Shown: positions 4,708-6,093 of the stretch, in pieces | How the letters are laid out: each line of letters begins with the position of its first letter | Position numbering within the stretch: position 1 is the stretch's first letter | DNA from: Hyphomicrobiales bacterium | GTDB taxonomy: Bacteria > Pseudomonadota > Alphaproteobacteria > Rhizobiales > Aestuariivirgaceae | Assembly: GCA_023266715.1 (NCBI GenBank) | Contig: JAHFPK010000174.1 | Location: 1 to 6,093 of the forward strand | Reading direction: 5' to 3' | Length of the DNA: 6,093 nt | Made by a program: the position numbers and the translations under genes | Notes under the pieces: model-generated | Told to the model about the DNA's origin: nothing | Seen by the model: only the letters and a program-made list of their open reading frames with translations | Databases searched by the model: none

Positions 4708-4779
4708 CTAGGCGGCCTTTGCCTTGCTCTTCTTCTTCGCCGGCTTCTTCTTACTGGCTTTCTTTTTTGCAGATGCCAT
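4708..4779 (-). CDS. Lysine/alanine-rich 23-residue peptide, histone H1-tail-like
   Basis: A tiny frame, shorter than most annotation cutoffs. It starts MASAKKKASKKKP and ends AKA A-stop; by my translation 11 of 23 residues are lysine and 6 are alanine, the rest Ser, Pro and the start Met. The composition is that of histone H1 C-terminal tails and of the lysine/alanine/proline repeats in bacterial H1-like proteins, so binding to nucleic acid or another polyanion is inferred from charge alone. GGAG at 4788-4791 lies 8 nt before the ATG. It sits between the 105-aa and 83-aa genes in the same orientation, with a stem-loop on each side. Alternatives: a frame arising by chance from purine-rich DNA, a remnant of a longer basic protein, or a leader peptide whose lysine run slows ribosomes. 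I consider it probable but unproven. Confidence 0.5.
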   Translation of the reverse strand: MASAKKKASKKKPAKKKSKAKAA

Positions 4780-4799
4780 TACTGGCTCCTCTTGGTTTG

Positions 4800-4825
4800 G
4801 GGTGGCGTTTATCCGCGGGCCACCC
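4800..4825 (-). repeat. Stem-loop 20 nt before the lysine-rich peptide gene
   Basis: GGGTGGC (4800-4806) and GCCACCC (4819-4825) form a perfect, GC-rich 7-bp stem with a 12-nt loop in the 69-nt gap after the 105-aa gene. On the minus strand it is followed by CAAACCAAGAGGAG, which has no T-run and leads straight into the ribosome binding site, so it is not a standard terminator. Confidence 0.55.
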
Positions 4826-4848
4826 GTGTTAATCCCCCGCAGAGGGAA

Positions 4849-5166
4849 TCATTCGACCGCTCCAGCAGCCTTCAATGCTTCAATAAAAATATCCTCGTTC
4901 GCCGCAGAACCGGCCGCCAAAATGCCGCCAAACGGATAGATCATGCCCGCCGGAAAGCCATTGAATTCCACGTAACAACTGAAGGATTCAACCATGTTGC
5001 CATGCGAGCATGCCTTCGGTTCCTGGTGGCCGTTCATGGCAATCCACCATTGCTCGTCGATCTGCTTTTCCCAGCAGGCCTCAAACTGGCTCAACGGTGC
5101 CGCACCGTTCTTGTTGCCGTAGTCGGCGAGCAGGATGAACAATAGGCTGACTGGTTTATCGGTCAT
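4849..5166 (-). CDS. Hypothetical protein (105 aa), prophage-associated type
   Basis: A small soluble protein of a type I associate with prophage regions of alphaproteobacteria, without a known function. Seen: a hydrophobic N-terminal helix (VSLLFILLADYG) that looks structural rather than a signal, the block FEACWEKQIDEQWWIAMNGH (28-47), a Cys-containing SHGNMVESFSCYVEFNG (54-70), and the C-terminal PAGMIYPFGGILAAGSAANEDIFIEALKAAG, which is the most family-like part. The ATG overlaps the stop of the HerA-like gene (ATGA, 5163-5166), with GGAG 8 nt upstream inside that gene, so translation is coupled and equal-ratio production or a joint role is plausible. A stem-loop and the lysine-rich peptide gene follow. 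Function unknown; I would not guess beyond the coupling. Confidence 0.7.
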   Translation of the reverse strand: MTDKPVSLLFILLADYGNKNGAAPLSQFEACWEKQIDEQWWIAMNGHQEPKACSHGNMVESFSCYVEFNGFPAGMIYPFGGILAAGSAANEDIFIEALKAAGAVE

Positions 5167-6093
5167 TGAAACAACTCCGTCAGAACTGCGGTTTGGTCTT
5201 CGAACCTCACGATGTCATTGTCGCGCAGTTCCTTCCATGCCGTATTCCAGTGGCCGCCGCGAGGCTGCATACCCAAGCGATCAGCGATTTCCTCGCGGGT
5301 CAATGGCCCTTGTTCGAACAGGGTGCGCAGTATCTTAGGCGCGGCGCCGGACAGATTTTTTTCCCATATCTTGACCACATCGGCGGGGTCCGTGCTCGGG
5401 TTTGCCGCCTGGCCGCTCGGGATGATGATTGCCACGAGGCCATTGCTCTCTTCAATCAGGCCGCTTTCCACAAGCGCCTTCTTGCCGGTGTTGAAATGAC
5501 CGCCGCGCGCCCGCAGGCCCGCAAGGGTGGCGACCTGTCGCCAGGAACGGCGCATCGGCGGATTGGTGTCAAGCACGGCAAGCATCTTGCTGGCAGCGCT
5601 GTTCATGCTAAGAGGTGCGGAGAGGCGGGCCTTGTCAGGCACTGATCGCCTCTCCTCTACCGGCCGCCCCGCGAACGGGGTGGGCTTGGGCAGCTTTGGG
5701 CCGTCTGGGGCCTGCATTGGCGTCCAAACGGGCTTCTGAATGCCAGCAAGGGCCTGCTTATATAACATCACGGCCTCGTCGAAACCTGCTCCGCGCCCTT
5801 GATTGTATCCTGCGGCAAAGCCCACTTTGTTGGCATGGTCGATTGCGGCCAGGTCAGGCGCTGTTACATTTTGTGACATAGTGTGAAGTTGCCGCTTGAG
5901 GGCAGAGATTTCGGCCTTGAGCGCCTTCGGATCGTTGGCCTTTGTCTCGGCCTCCACTGTGGCAAGTTTTCCGCGCAGAGCCGGAATATCCAAGGCCTTC
6001 AATGTTGTGACACGGCGCTTCTCTCCGCGCTTGGGAGCCTTGGAGGAATCGAAAGTCGTTTTGAGTGGAAACTGCCGCGTTTCCAAAACACCG
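5163..6093 (-). CDS. C-terminal tail of a HerA/DUF87-like ATP-binding protein with two winged-helix units, N-terminus beyond the window
   Basis: The frame is open to the right edge: two more in-frame codons precede the TTG at 6086 and no ribosome binding site is visible, so this is a 5'-truncated view of a longer gene. The pattern matches the tail of HerA/DUF87-type ATPases found in rhizobial prophages: FPLKTTFDSSKAPKRGEK, a charged coiled coil (about 35-70, numbered from 6086), a Gly-rich GFAAGYNQGRGAGF, a Pro-rich linker, then two related units of about 60 residues. Each has hydrophobic helices, an acidic turn and a G-G-H-x-N-T signature: RGGHFNT (194-200) and RGGHWNT (276-282), each followed by a helix ending in GLIEE or NDIVRFED. 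These look like tandem winged helices that bind DNA or a partner. The ATPase motor itself is not visible, so the full identity is inferred from the tail. The stop overlaps the next start (ATGA). Confidence 0.65.
   Translation of the reverse strand, partial: GVLETRQFPLKTTFDSSKAPKRGEKRRVTTLKALDIPALRGKLATVEAETKANDPKALKAEISALKRQLHTMSQNVTAPDLAAIDHANKVGFAAGYNQGRGAGFDEAVMLYKQALAGIQKPVWTPMQAPDGPKLPKPTPFAGRPVEERRSVPDKARLSAPLSMNSAASKMLAVLDTNPPMRRSWRQVATLAGLRARGGHFNTGKKALVESGLIEESNGLVAIIIPSGQAANPSTDPADVVKIWEKNLSGAAPKILRTLFEQGPLTREEIADRLGMQPRGGHWNTAWKELRDNDIVRFEDQTAVLTELFQ

Noticed and set aside
4655..4709. tRNA-Ser/Leu-like stretch (GATGGCCGAGCGG at 4659-4671)
   Set aside because: Only the D-arm-like part matches. 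There is no T-loop GTTCGA motif or proper acceptor stem within 90 nt, and the same bases are better explained as the loop of the GAGAACTAC/GTAGTTCTC hairpin.
5166..5881. Plus-strand frames opposite the HerA-like gene (159, 95, 70 and 88 codons)
   Set aside because: They lack convincing ribosome binding sites and family motifs, and lie opposite a frame with clear tandem repeats and start/stop coupling.
1..6093. CRISPR array or tandem repeat array
   Set aside because: No regularly spaced direct repeats with spacers were seen on reading through both strands.

Overview
The window looks like an accessory, phage- or mobile-element-derived segment from an alphaproteobacterium, most probably of the rhizobial/Brucella type (Hyphomicrobiales). 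This rests on the look of the protein families (rhizobial-type IS1595 transposase, DUF6471, a two-helix membrane protein, a HerA-like C-terminal tail), moderate GC content and purine-rich Shine-Dalgarno sites. No housekeeping gene, rRNA, tRNA or CRISPR array was seen. Species-level assignment is not possible from the sequence alone.

Left part (1-2650) is an insertion-prone patchwork. It starts with an IS1595/ISXO2-like transposase on the minus strand that runs off the left edge. A well-formed promoter overlapped by repeated operator-like motifs follows, driving a plus-strand pair: a DUF6471 small putative regulator and a two-helix membrane-anchored protein. Next come a minus-strand pair joined by an ATGA overlap (a 67-aa unknown and a DUF4326 protein lacking its C-terminal half) and an N-terminal remnant of an IS200/IS605-type TnpB on the plus strand. 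The remnant collides tail to tail with the next gene.

Right part (2642-6093) is a compact minus-strand cassette, read from right to left. It contains the C-terminal tail of a HerA/DUF87-like ATP-binding protein with two winged-helix units, a coupled 105-aa protein, an overlooked 23-codon lysine/alanine-rich peptide, an 83-aa and a 126-aa protein, an HNH-AP2 endonuclease coupled to a membrane-anchored 125-aa protein, a terminator, and an 80-aa exported protein. Gene order, small sizes, start/stop overlaps and the HNH-AP2 gene suggest a prophage or phage-like early/accessory operon.

The most unusual structural signal is in that cassette. Genes that are not start/stop-coupled or only a few bases apart are each preceded by an inverted repeat whose near edge sits 18-20 nt from the start codon, just outside the Shine-Dalgarno site. 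There are four such stem-loops with unrelated sequences, and none has a following T-run. This looks like a repeated layout (RNA processing, stabilisation or translational control), but it is inference and could be partly chance.
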